DNA from: Ureibacillus aquaedulcis
GTDB lineage: Bacteria; Bacillota; Bacilli; Bacillales_A; Planococcaceae
DNA length: 64,000 bases
Assembly (NCBI RefSeq): GCF_030418165.1
Contig: NZ_JAUHTQ010000003.1
Span: 124,001-188,000, forward strand
Direction of reading: 5' to 3'
The notes under the pieces were generated by a model, which searched no databases, was not told where the DNA came from, and was given only the letters and a program-made list of their open reading frames with translations. Below are positions 42,479 through 50,974 of this stretch, piece after piece; within the stretch, counting starts at the first letter, position 1; the number at the start of each line of letters is the position of its first letter. The position numbers and the translations under genes are program-made.

Positions 42479-43243
42479 TTAGCGGCCCATCCAGCCTCCA
42501 TCTACAACTAAAACATGACCTGATACATAATCCGATGCACGCGATGCCAAAAATACCGCTGTCCCTGCTAAATCATCCGCCTGACCCCAACGCCCTGCTG
42601 GAATGCGTTCTAAAATGGATTTATTGCGTTGTTCATCATTACGAAGTGCCTCTGTATTATTTGTTGAGATATAGCCAGGGGCAATGGCATTCACTTGTAC
42701 TCCACCTGATGCCCATTCGTTTGCTAGCGCTTTAGTCAATCCTGCAATGGCATGCTTGCTCGCGGTATAGCTCGGTACATTAATTCCTCCCTGGAACGAC
42801 AATAAGGAAGCAATATTGATAATTTTTCCTGCTCCGTTGGCAAGCATTTGATTCCCAATTGTCTGGCAAAGCGTAAATACTGAATTGATATTGACATCCA
42901 ATACCCGATTCCATTCCTGCATGTTATGCGCTGCTGCAGGCTCACGATAGATAACCCCTGCATTATTGACTAAAATATCAATCTGATATTTTTCCAATAT
43001 TGGTTGTAGCTTTGCTCCTAAACCGTCAACATCGCCAAGATCCATTAGAAACGTTTCAGAAGTGCCTTGTACTTTAACAATTTGCTCTTGCGTTTCATGC
43101 ATATTATCTTGGTGACCCACTAATATTAGATGGGCTCCTGCTGCAGCAAGCCCAACGGAAATCGCCTGCCCAATCCCTGTACGAGCACCTGTAACAAGTG
43201 CTGTTTTCCCTTTTAGTGAAAAATAGTCAAGCTGAAAACTCAT
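42479..43243 (-). CDS. kduD: SDR dehydrogenase, KduD-like
   Basis: A 254-aa short-chain dehydrogenase with the cofactor motif TALVTGARTGIGQA (about residues 13-26), NNAG (about 86-89), catalytic Ser in INIASLLSFQ and YTASK (Tyr-x-x-x-Lys, about 153-157). Sequence style and operon place it as 2-dehydro-3-deoxy-D-gluconate 5-dehydrogenase (KduD), reducing the KduI product to KDG. GGAGAGAGGATTC precedes ATG 43243. The adjacent SDR is a close relative, so which one is the true KduD is not settled. Confidence 0.85.
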   Translation of the reverse strand: MSFQLDYFSLKGKTALVTGARTGIGQAISVGLAAAGAHLILVGHQDNMHETQEQIVKVQGTSETFLMDLGDVDGLGAKLQPILEKYQIDILVNNAGVIYREPAAAHNMQEWNRVLDVNINSVFTLCQTIGNQMLANGAGKIINIASLLSFQGGINVPSYTASKHAIAGLTKALANEWASGGVQVNAIAPGYISTNNTEALRNDEQRNKSILERIPAGRWGQADDLAGTAVFLASRASDYVSGHVLVVDGGWMGR

Positions 43244-43310
43244 GAATCCTCTCTCCATTTCCAATTAGATTTCAATTGTCTGATTGCCGATTCAAATTTC
43301 TGGTATGCTT

Positions 43311-44066
43311 TTATCTACCTAACCAGCCACCATCAATTGCAATCGTAAAACCATGTACATAATCCGAGGCGCTTGATGCCAAGAAGATGACGGCCCCCTG
43401 CATATCTTCTCCTGTTCCCCAACGTCCTGCTGGGATGCGATCCATGATTTGACGACTTCTCACCTTGTCATTGATGAGTGCTTCATTCATATCCGTTGCC
43501 ATATAACCTGGTGCAACACAATTTACGTTGACCCCTTTGGATGCCCATTCATTTGCCAAGGATTTCGTAAACTGCATCACCGCACCTTTACTTGCAGCAT
43601 AGGCCGGAACAGTAAATCCACCTTGAAACGATAGCAAGGAAGCAACATTAATAATCTTCCCTCTTCCTCGTTCCAGCATGGGCTTTCCAAAAACTTGGCA
43701 CAAGCTAAATACGGCGTTAGCATTTACATTCATCACATAGTGCCAATCTTCTTGCGGAAATTCCACTGCCAGGTGTCGTTTTTGAACACCAGCGTTATTT
43801 ACTAAGATATCGATTTTCCCAAGCTTTTCTTCTATTATAGATAGAAGCTCTTTATGCATTTCTAAATTGCCGATATCAAAAGCAATCGATACGGCCTTCC
43901 CTCCAAACTGTTCCAGCTCATATACAACTTCCGGACATTCCACTCTTGAGATAATTGCCACATTCGCCCCCGCTTCAGCCAAACCTAGAGCAATTTCCTT
44001 CCCTAATCCGCGACTGCCGCCTGTCACGACGGCATTTTTACCAGTCAAATCAAATAATCGGTGCAT
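43311..44066 (-). CDS. second KduD-like SDR dehydrogenase
   Basis: A 251-aa short-chain dehydrogenase: NAVVTGGSRGLGKEIAL (about residues 11-27), ILVNNAGVQKRH, Ser in INVASLLSFQGG and YAASK (about 151-155). It shares long identical stretches with the preceding SDR (KIIN-ASLLSFQGG, ANEWAS-G, RIPAGRWG), so the pair probably arose by duplication and diverged. It may act as a gluconate/5-keto-sugar-acid dehydrogenase on an alternative substrate, or duplicate KduD. Confidence 0.85.
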   Translation of the reverse strand: MHRLFDLTGKNAVVTGGSRGLGKEIALGLAEAGANVAIISRVECPEVVYELEQFGGKAVSIAFDIGNLEMHKELLSIIEEKLGKIDILVNNAGVQKRHLAVEFPQEDWHYVMNVNANAVFSLCQVFGKPMLERGRGKIINVASLLSFQGGFTVPAYAASKGAVMQFTKSLANEWASKGVNVNCVAPGYMATDMNEALINDKVRSRQIMDRIPAGRWGTGEDMQGAVIFLASSASDYVHGFTIAIDGGWLGR

Positions 44067-44076
44067 GAATTTCCTC

Positions 44077-45078
44077 CTAGAATGCGTACAAAACTTTTAT
44101 CGCATTTGTTGGTGTTGTAAGTAATTCGAACCCTTCCATTGCCTGTTCCGGGCTTAGGACATGGGTAATGATTTCCGAAAACTGAGGAACCTTATTGATT
44201 AAATCAAGTGCTAGCTCAATATCACGTTTTGTATATACTCGAACAAATTGAATTGATAATTCTTTAAACATCCCCTGAATTAAATTCATTTCAGTTGGTT
44301 TCTTATAAGCTGCTACAATCACGATCGTTCCTTGTACTTTTACGATTTCTGTTACTTGCCTGATGACAGCCGGATGTCCTGCACAATCAAATACATAGTC
44401 AATTCCTACATGATTTGTCATTTTGGCCAACTCGGTCACTACATCATCCTTCATTGAATCAAGCGTCAAAAACCCTAATTCTTTTGCTTTTTGTAGACGA
44501 AGTTCATTCGCTTCAATGACAATGACTTCGGATGCTCCATAGGCTCTTAATGTTAAAGCTACACACAAACCAATTGTCCCCGCTCCATACACTACCGCGT
44601 GATCCCCTGCCAAGAACTTTGCTGTCCGAACAGCATGTACGGCTACTGCGATAGGCTCAGAAAGTGCACCAAGTTGTAACGATACGTTTTCAGGTAAGGG
44701 AATCACTTTATCTGCCTCTACCGCCACATACTCTGCCATTCCACCATCAACATCAATCCCTACTAATCTCAAATCCTCGCATACATGAGATTGCCCCGTG
44801 CTACATGGAACACAAGTCCCGCAACTAATCAAAGGATTAACCGTCACTTTTGTTCCAATTTGGTATTTTGGATGTTCGCTTTCGATTGTTGCCGAGAATT
44901 CATGCCCCAGAATAAGGGGAGCTTGTGCACGAGGATGAGTACCCGCAAATATATTTAAGTCTGTTCCACAAATCCCTGCATAAGCATTTTTTAATAGTAC
45001 ATACCCTTGGGGCACATTAGGTTGATTTACTTCGCTACATTCAACAGTATTGGGCGCTGTGTAAACAATTGCTTTCAC
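44077..45078 (-). CDS. zinc-dependent alcohol/sugar-acid dehydrogenase
   Basis: A 333-aa medium-chain dehydrogenase. Catalytic zinc ligands lie in GICGTDLNIF and LGHEF, and structural zinc cysteines in CGTCVPCSTGQSHVC. The NAD fold is VVYGAGTIGLCVAL (about residues 165-178). Its relatives include sorbitol, threonine and L-gulonate/L-galactonate 5-dehydrogenases (RspB/YjjN type); in this operon a sugar-acid substrate is likely. I chose GTG 45078, with GGGGGGATAAAAAGC upstream and the usual KAIVYTAP start. A hairpin separates it from dctM. Confidence 0.85.
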   Translation of the reverse strand: MKAIVYTAPNTVECSEVNQPNVPQGYVLLKNAYAGICGTDLNIFAGTHPRAQAPLILGHEFSATIESEHPKYQIGTKVTVNPLISCGTCVPCSTGQSHVCEDLRLVGIDVDGGMAEYVAVEADKVIPLPENVSLQLGALSEPIAVAVHAVRTAKFLAGDHAVVYGAGTIGLCVALTLRAYGASEVIVIEANELRLQKAKELGFLTLDSMKDDVVTELAKMTNHVGIDYVFDCAGHPAVIRQVTEIVKVQGTIVIVAAYKKPTEMNLIQGMFKELSIQFVRVYTKRDIELALDLINKVPQFSEIITHVLSPEQAMEGFELLTTPTNAIKVLYAF

Positions 45079-45118
45079 GCTTTTTATCCCCCTTTTTAAA
45101 ATTGCCCTACGGCTTAAA

Positions 45119-45168
45119 AGAAAAGCGACCAAAAGTAGCTCTTACAAATACCTTTGGACGCTTTTTTT
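45119..45168 (-). terminator. hairpin inside the uronate operon
   Basis: Nested stem on the minus strand: AAAAGCG / CGCTTTT outside and CCAAAGGTA / TACTTTTGG inside, followed by CTTTTAAG. It lies between the transporter genes and the dehydrogenase genes, so it may be a partial terminator or processing site. Confidence 0.55.
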
Positions 45169-45169
45169 G

Positions 45170-46477
45170 CTATTTAATAAGTCCAAATACCTTTGGTAAC
45201 CATAGTGAAAGTTCCGGAACATACGTTACGATCAACAGAACCACAATCGTTACTGCAAAAAATGGTATCAATGGGCGGATTACTTGTTCGATTTTCAATT
45301 TGGCTACACGTGCTCCGACAAACAGAACAGGTCCTACCGGCGGGGTAATTGTCCCAATACTTAAATTGAAAACAACCATGATTCCGAAATGTACCGGATC
45401 CATACCAAACTGCGTAACGATAGGTAAGAAAATAGGTGTAAATATTAAAATAGCCGGTGTTGGATCCATGAACGTACCAACTATTAAAAGAACGATATTC
45501 ATGATGATTAAAATCACGATCATGCTATCCGTAAATCCTAATAGCGTGTCAGCAATTAGCTGTGGGATACCTGTAAAAGACATCACCCATGACATAATTG
45601 TGGAAACACCTATCAAGAAAATAACAATTGCAGTTGTACGCGTTGATTCCATTAAGATTCTTGGTAGATCTTTAACTTTAATCGTTTTGTATAAAAACGA
45701 GAGCAACAATGCATAAACTACCGCAATGGCCGAACCTTCTGTAGCTGTAAAGGCACCGTATATAATTCCACCAATTACAATGATGATTAAGAGAAGTGAG
45801 GGAATCGCATCGATAAAGACCTTTAATGCAATATTAAAAGGAACTTTTTCATTTCCTTTATAGCCCTTTCGCTTTGCAATCACATAAGCGGCAACCATAC
45901 ATGCAAGTCCCCATAGGATTCCCGGAATATAACCTGCCATGAATAATGCTGCAATCGATGTTCCACCACTTACTAAAGAAAAAACAATCAATGTATTACT
46001 CGGGGGAATCAACATACCTGTTGGTGCGGATGCAATATTGACAGCAGCACTAAACGTACGATCGTATCCCTCTTTTTCCTGCATCGGTGCCATTGTCGAG
46101 CCCACTGCTGCTGCAGCTGCAACACCTGATCCAGAAATCGAACCAAACATCATATTGGCTAATACATTTGTTTGTGCCAATGATCCAGGCATACGTCCTG
46201 ATAATACTTTCGCGCAATTTACCAGACGCATCGCAATGCCACCGTTATTCATAATTACACCAGCCAAAATAAAGAATGGAATGGCTAGTAGTGTAAATGA
46301 GTTCATTCCCGTAAACATACGTTGTGCCGATGTTTGAACTGCATTTGCAGGATCCAACATGGAAAACATCGCAAGCATTGATGCAATTCCGACACTGATA
46401 CTAATCGGCGCACCGATTATTAGAAAAAATGCTACACCAGCAAATAAAATTAAACCTGCTACCCCTGCTGACATCAT
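45170..46477 (-). CDS. dctM: TRAP transporter large permease subunit (DctM type)
   Basis: A 435-aa integral membrane protein of about 12 helices. The conserved loops include GSISGSGVAAAAAVGSTMAP (about residues 114-133) and PPVGPVLFVGARVAK near 395. It is the ion-coupled channel of a tripartite TRAP importer, using the Na+ gradient. It lies 23 bases after dctQ. GGGGAGGTATGACAG precedes ATG 46477. Confidence 0.92.
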   Translation of the reverse strand: MMSAGVAGLILFAGVAFFLIIGAPISISVGIASMLAMFSMLDPANAVQTSAQRMFTGMNSFTLLAIPFFILAGVIMNNGGIAMRLVNCAKVLSGRMPGSLAQTNVLANMMFGSISGSGVAAAAAVGSTMAPMQEKEGYDRTFSAAVNIASAPTGMLIPPSNTLIVFSLVSGGTSIAALFMAGYIPGILWGLACMVAAYVIAKRKGYKGNEKVPFNIALKVFIDAIPSLLLIIIVIGGIIYGAFTATEGSAIAVVYALLLSFLYKTIKVKDLPRILMESTRTTAIVIFLIGVSTIMSWVMSFTGIPQLIADTLLGFTDSMIVILIIMNIVLLIVGTFMDPTPAILIFTPIFLPIVTQFGMDPVHFGIMVVFNLSIGTITPPVGPVLFVGARVAKLKIEQVIRPLIPFFAVTIVVLLIVTYVPELSLWLPKVFGLIK

Positions 46478-46500
46478 CTGTCATACCTCCCCTCTTGTCA

Positions 46501-46986
46501 TTACAAAATTTCCAGTGGTTTTTTATGTTTTAGAATAAAGTAGATATTGTAAATGCAATAGAATATAACGATTACTCCGCAAATTGGCATGACTGAATAC
46601 AAATAGCCAACCGGTATATGTAAAGCGGCGGACATTTGTGCCCAGGCTAATTTTGTTATTGCTAAACCACCAGATAATAATACAAGAGCTGAGAAAGCAA
46701 TAATGCTTAACTCTATAAAAATTTGAACTGCCATTTTAAATTTCTTTGGCAAAGCATCTTGGATAAATTCGATTCGCATATGCCCATTTTCCCCAAAGAC
46801 AAATGCAGCCCCAAACAGGACTAACCATACAAAACAATATTTTGCTAATTCTTCTGAAAAAGTACTTGGATTGTTTAATATAAAACGTGTGAAAACTTGC
46901 CATGTCACTAGGAGAACTAATGCGCCGAATAATACGACGCATATAGTTGATAAAATCTTATCTAGCCAATTCTTGACTGTTTCCAT
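46501..46986 (-). CDS. dctQ: TRAP transporter small permease subunit (DctQ type)
   Basis: A 161-aa four-helix membrane protein with the DctQ pattern (VTWQVFTRFILNNPSTFSEE, about residues 27-46, and a FVWLVLFGAAFVFGENGHMR block at about 48-70). It pairs with DctM to form the membrane part of the importer. It lies 16 bases after dctP. Confidence 0.9.
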   Translation of the reverse strand: METVKNWLDKILSTICVVLFGALVLLVTWQVFTRFILNNPSTFSEELAKYCFVWLVLFGAAFVFGENGHMRIEFIQDALPKKFKMAVQIFIELSIIAFSALVLLSGGLAITKLAWAQMSAALHIPVGYLYSVMPICGVIVIFYCIYNIYFILKHKKPLEIL

Positions 46987-47002
46987 ATGAATTCACCACC
47001 AC

Positions 47003-48037
47003 TTATTTCGCTGCTTCGCGAACTTTTTCGTATAACGCTTTAGCATTTTCGGAAGCCAGCTTCTCTTGTACAACTGATTCAGTAGCTTGACGGAACGGTT
47101 CTACATCTACTTCATTGAATTTTGCCCCTGCAGCTTCTGCATCCGTAATGGCTTTTTGTACGTCTTCTTCCCACATTTCTACTTCACGGTCAATCGCGAC
47201 CGCTAGTTCTTCTTTAAAAATTTGTTGATGTTCTTCACTCATGCCATCAAATAAGTTTGAGTTGATCAGTAGGTAATCCGGGAACATTAAGTGCTTTGTA
47301 TAAGAATAGTAAGGAGCAATTTCAGCGTGTTTAAGATTTGAGTAGATAAGTTCGTTATTTTCCCCACCGTCAATTACGCCCGATTGAATTGCTGTATATA
47401 CTTCTCCTTGGCCCATAGGTGTACCTGTACCACCCATTTGTTCCATCATTTGAATATTTGTATCCGACTCGATGATACGAATTTTCATTCCATTTAAATC
47501 TTCCGGTGTATTAATTGGCTTTTCGCTGTTATATACATTACGTACGCCTGAGTGGAATGCACCGGCTATAAATAAACCTTGATCTTTCAGTGAAGAATAT
47601 AAATCTCCGACAACTTCTTGATCGTTTAATACTGACATCTGATGTTCTGCTGATTCGAATACATACGGCAAGTTAAATACGGCAAAATCTTCATTGAAGT
47701 TCTCTAGTAAACTACCAGCAACAATCGACATTTGTACTGTTCCAGTTTGTACTAATTCAATGGTTTCGCGTTGTGCACCCAACAATTCATTTGGAAAAAT
47801 CTCGATTTCATATGCTCCGTTTGTACGTTCATTAAATTTCTTTCCGAATTCCTCCATCGCTTTATATTGTGGATGGTTTTCCGGTTGGTTAAATGCCAAT
47901 TTCAATACTTGTGTTTCACCATTTGAAGTTTCTTCTGCTTCGGTAGTTGATGCTTCCTCCCCGCCACAAGCTGCTAAAATAACTAATACTAATCCCATAA
48001 CCCCTAAAAATAGTAATTGTTTAATTGATTTTTTCAT
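47003..48037 (-). CDS. dctP: TRAP transporter solute-binding protein (DctP type)
   Basis: A 344-aa lipoprotein (lipobox ILAAC) with the DctP fold: LKLAFNQPENHPQYKAMEEF early, then GMKIRIIESDTNIQMMEQMG (about residues 166-185), including the Arg that binds a carboxylate, and AIQSGVIDGGENN. It captures the sugar acid outside the cell. Given KduI/KduD/KdgK/KdgA in the same operon, a uronate or unsaturated uronide is the likely ligand. I chose ATG 48037 with GGAGGGGACCAAG upstream. Confidence 0.9.
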   Translation of the reverse strand: MKKSIKQLLFLGVMGLVLVILAACGGEEASTTEAEETSNGETQVLKLAFNQPENHPQYKAMEEFGKKFNERTNGAYEIEIFPNELLGAQRETIELVQTGTVQMSIVAGSLLENFNEDFAVFNLPYVFESAEHQMSVLNDQEVVGDLYSSLKDQGLFIAGAFHSGVRNVYNSEKPINTPEDLNGMKIRIIESDTNIQMMEQMGGTGTPMGQGEVYTAIQSGVIDGGENNELIYSNLKHAEIAPYYSYTKHLMFPDYLLINSNLFDGMSEEHQQIFKEELAVAIDREVEMWEEDVQKAITDAEAAGAKFNEVDVEPFRQATESVVQEKLASENAKALYEKVREAAK

Positions 48038-48065
48038 CTTGGTCCCCTCCAATATGATTTTTAAA

Positions 48066-49022
48066 TTAGATTTTATTAACAGGATAATGAAGCTCTTCAT
48101 TCTTCACATATCTCACTGCTTCTTGTGCAACTTTTCTCTTTAACTCCTGTGCTGCTTGTTCCGAATACCAAGCCATATGCGGTGTCAGAATAAATTGATC
48201 TAGTGCTAGCAGCGGAGAATCTGAATCCATCGGCTCCTTAAGTGCAACATCTAAAGCTGCACCTGCAATTTTGTTTGATGCAAGTGCTTCGTATAAAGCG
48301 TCTTCGTCGACAATGCCTCCCCGTGAAACATTGATCAGAAAACTAGTCGGCTTCATTTTTTTAAACACATTTTCATCAAATAAATTCATCGCTTGGTCTG
48401 ATGGACAGTGGATTGATATAATATCAGCTTGCTCTACAAGCTGCTCAAACTCTACAAATTCAATAAACGATAAACTAGAATCATAGTTTTTACGTTCTGC
48501 AGATATATCATGTGCAATCACTTTGCAGCCCAGTGCATGAACTTTTTTGGCAAACTCAGAACCGATGCGTCCCACACCTATAATCCCAACAATCTGTTCA
48601 CTATGGCGATAGATTGGGATACTAGCTTGATAATCCCACTCGCCCGCTTTAACTAAACGTTCCATTTTCGTTATTTTCCGTGTAAGCGCTAGCATTAATG
48701 CCAATGCATGATCTGCAACTTCATGGGTTCCGTAGTCAGGAACATTACAAACTTGCACACCGTATTTCGTTGCCGCTTGCAAATCAATATTATTAACCCC
48801 TACACCATAACGAACAATCAATTTTAGGTTAGGCAACTTTGCGAAAACCCTTTCATTAAACGGCGCATACTGATTAATAATGACGGACGCTTCCTGGCAA
48901 TTTTGAATTAGATCCTCTTCTGTCTGGTTCTGTTGCAGTACAAGTAAAAGTTCATTCTCTTTGAATATACTTTGTTCTATTTCAATATCAGCATGGTCAC
49001 AGTCGGAAATAATTACTTTCAT
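48066..49022 (-). CDS. D-2-hydroxyacid dehydrogenase (C-terminal-binding-protein / SerA-like)
   Basis: A 318-aa NAD-dependent dehydrogenase with IVGIIGVGRIGSEFAKKV (about residues 143-160), catalytic Arg in INVSRGGIVDE, Glu in ALDVALKEP and His in LTPHMAWYSE (about 287). The substrate is a 2-keto acid or D-2-hydroxy acid, here probably of sugar-acid origin (for example glycerate or a tartronate-type product). It lies between kduI and the TRAP genes, with short gaps on both sides, so it is part of the operon. Confidence 0.85.
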   Translation of the reverse strand: MKVIISDCDHADIEIEQSIFKENELLLVLQQNQTEEDLIQNCQEASVIINQYAPFNERVFAKLPNLKLIVRYGVGVNNIDLQAATKYGVQVCNVPDYGTHEVADHALALMLALTRKITKMERLVKAGEWDYQASIPIYRHSEQIVGIIGVGRIGSEFAKKVHALGCKVIAHDISAERKNYDSSLSFIEFVEFEQLVEQADIISIHCPSDQAMNLFDENVFKKMKPTSFLINVSRGGIVDEDALYEALASNKIAGAALDVALKEPMDSDSPLLALDQFILTPHMAWYSEQAAQELKRKVAQEAVRYVKNEELHYPVNKI

Positions 49023-49043
49023 TTGTCATCACCCATCCAGTGT

Positions 49044-49874
49044 CTATTTCAAATCCTTCATGGCAACGTGGTCCATATCATCAAAATCCAAATTCTCTCC
49101 GCACATTCCCCAAATGAACGTATAATTTTTTGTTCCGATACCCGAGTGGATCGACCAGCTAGGCGATAACACTGCCTGTTCATTTGCCATCACGATATGA
49201 CGCGTTTCATTTGGTTGCCCCATTAGGTGGAATACGCGTGTGTCTTCTTCCATATCAAAATAGAAATAGACTTCCATACGACGTTCATGTGTATGGCATG
49301 GCATTGTATTCCATCCGCTTCCTTCTTGCAGCTCCGTCATCCCCATACTTAACTGGCAAGTATCTAATACATCCGGGTGAATATACTGATTAATGACACG
49401 GTTATTCATATTGCTATCTGTTCCCATAGGTCGTTTAATTGCCTTTTCTTGGTCAATTTTTACAGTTGGATATTTGGCATGTGCCGGGCAGCAGTTAATG
49501 TAAAATTTTGCTGGATTACTAGAGTCAACAGATTCAAAATATAACTCCTCAGTTCCCCTGCCAATATAGAGAGCTTCTTTGTTATCAATTTCGAAAGTAT
49601 CTCCATCACAGACGATGCGTCCAGGGCCACCCACATTAATAACACCCATTTCACGTCGCTCCAAAAAATACTTTGCAGCAAGTTCTTTACCGGCATCCAA
49701 TGTCACCTTTTGATCGATCGGATAGATGCCGCCGTAAATTATTCGATCCACATGGCTATAACTCAATGTCCCAACATTCTCAACAAACAGTTTTTCCATT
49801 AAAAACTCTTCTCGTAATTTCTCAGTCGTGTAATGTTTCACATCTTCAGGGTGATGTGCATAAATAATTTTCAT
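49044..49874 (-). CDS. kduI: 5-dehydro-4-deoxy-D-glucuronate isomerase
   Basis: A 276-aa cupin-type isomerase, normal family length. The zinc site is recognisable: [14 protein letters not shown] (His, His, Glu; about residues 194-207) and SWSIHSGIG (His about 246). It converts 5-keto-4-deoxyuronate, released from unsaturated oligouronides, to the hexodiulosonate that KduD reduces. It is the first gene of the minus-strand operon, behind a promoter with putative IclR and cre sites, and ends with a normal TAG stop. Confidence 0.95.
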   Translation of the reverse strand: MKIIYAHHPEDVKHYTTEKLREEFLMEKLFVENVGTLSYSHVDRIIYGGIYPIDQKVTLDAGKELAAKYFLERREMGVINVGGPGRIVCDGDTFEIDNKEALYIGRGTEELYFESVDSSNPAKFYINCCPAHAKYPTVKIDQEKAIKRPMGTDSNMNNRVINQYIHPDVLDTCQLSMGMTELQEGSGWNTMPCHTHERRMEVYFYFDMEEDTRVFHLMGQPNETRHIVMANEQAVLSPSWSIHSGIGTKNYTFIWGMCGENLDFDDMDHVAMKDLK

Positions 49875-49896
49875 TAATTTTTCCCCCTTTAGTTAA

Positions 49897-49910
49897 AGAA
49901 AGCGCTATCA
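49897..49910 (-). promoter_or_regulatory. cre-like catabolite repression site
   Basis: AGAAAGCGCTATCA matches the symmetrical cre TGAAAGCGCTTTCA at most positions, including the central GCGC. It lies between the kduI promoter and its start codon, where CcpA would block elongation. Confidence 0.5.
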
Positions 49911-49920
49911 GAAAAACTTA

Positions 49921-49946
49921 TGTTCCGCATTGTAGAACAACGTTCC
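49921..49946. promoter_or_regulatory. putative IclR/KdgR operator
   Basis: An array of GTTC/GAAC half-sites: GTTC-N9-GAAC and, overlapping it, GAAC-N3-GTTC. A further GAAC lies in the promoter spacer at 49965-49968. It sits just downstream of the kduI transcription start, between kduI and the divergent IclR gene. Confidence 0.5.
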
Positions 49947-49957
49947 AATTCATAAAT

Positions 49958-49986
49958 ATTATATGTTCTAAGATTTGTAATTACAA
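49958..49986 (-). promoter_or_regulatory. kduI operon promoter
   Basis: Minus-strand TTGTAA (49986-49981), 17 bases, TATAAT (49963-49958): a sigma-A promoter with consensus -10 and optimal spacing. Predicted start near 49951. Confidence 0.7.
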
Positions 49987-50115
49987 GAAGAATTTTATTT
50001 TTCTGTGAATTATAATAACAGTTATTAACTTTTTGAGATATCATTTACAAATCAATAGTTTTTCGAATATGATTGTTAAAGGCTACGAAATTTTTAGAAA
50101 TGGTGGAGAAATAAA

Positions 50116-50877
50116 ATGGCAACTGTACAATCAATTGAACGTGCTTTTATCATATTAGAACATTTATCCGAGCATCCAAACGGCATGCAAATCACAAAAT
50201 TGGCATCCGCTACAAACTTATCGAAAAGTACGGTTCATCGCTTACTTTCAACACTCATTGAGTTGCAATATGTAAGAAAAGATAGCATAACAGAACGATA
50301 TTACCTTAGCTTTCGGGCGTTATTTCTAACACGTAATATATTAAGCAATTCAAGTTTAATCACCGTTGCTAGACCTTTACTAGAAAACTTGGTTAAGGAA
50401 ATTAACGAAACTGTGCATTTGTGTGTAGAAGAAAATGAAGAAGTTGTATATGTGGACAAAATCGAAAGCAATCAAACGATTCGCATGTATTCACGCATAG
50501 GTAGTCGTGCGCCAATGTATTGCACTGGTGTCGGCAAAATGATGCTATCAGGAAAAGATGAACACACTTTACAGGAAGTTATTTCAAGAATAAATTTTAC
50601 AAAACGTACAAACTACACCATTTTGACGCCCACCGATCTACTTCAGGAAATTTCGAAAATACGAAAATCCGGTTATTCACTCGACAATATAGAGAACGAG
50701 GAAGGAATCCGCTGTATTGCCGCTCCAATCTATGATTTTAGCGGAAAAATCATTGCAAGCTTCAGCATTTCCGGACCTAGTACCCGAGTAACGATGGAAA
50801 GAATCGAAAACGAATTAGCTGATAAAATTTTACATACTTCAAGAGCGATCTCTTCCCGACTTGGATATGTGCAATAA
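50116..50877 (+). CDS. kdgR: IclR-family regulator (KdgR-like)
   Basis: A 253-aa regulator with an N-terminal winged helix (AFIILEHLSEHPNGMQITKL, then SKSTVHRLLSTLIEL) and a C-terminal IclR effector domain (RIGSRAPMYCTGVGKMML, DNIENEEGIRCIAAPIYDFS). It is divergent from kduI and the only regulator in the cluster, so it probably represses the operon until a KDG-type intermediate binds. TGGTGGAG precedes ATG 50116. Confidence 0.88.
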   Translation: MATVQSIERAFIILEHLSEHPNGMQITKLASATNLSKSTVHRLLSTLIELQYVRKDSITERYYLSFRALFLTRNILSNSSLITVARPLLENLVKEINETVHLCVEENEEVVYVDKIESNQTIRMYSRIGSRAPMYCTGVGKMMLSGKDEHTLQEVISRINFTKRTNYTILTPTDLLQEISKIRKSGYSLDNIENEEGIRCIAAPIYDFSGKIIASFSISGPSTRVTMERIENELADKILHTSRAISSRLGYVQ

Positions 50878-50904
50878 AAATTGAAATTAATTAAAACGAA
50901 AAAT

Positions 50905-50949
50905 AAAGGATATTACGTAAGAGCTTCACTCGAACGTAATATCCTTTTT
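50905..50949. terminator. bidirectional intrinsic terminator
   Basis: Perfect stem AAAGGATATTACGT / ACGTAATATCCTTT followed by TT. It sits between the converging kdgR and chemoreceptor genes. Confidence 0.85.
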
Positions 50950-50974
50950 CACATGATCATAAGATTATTTTTAT

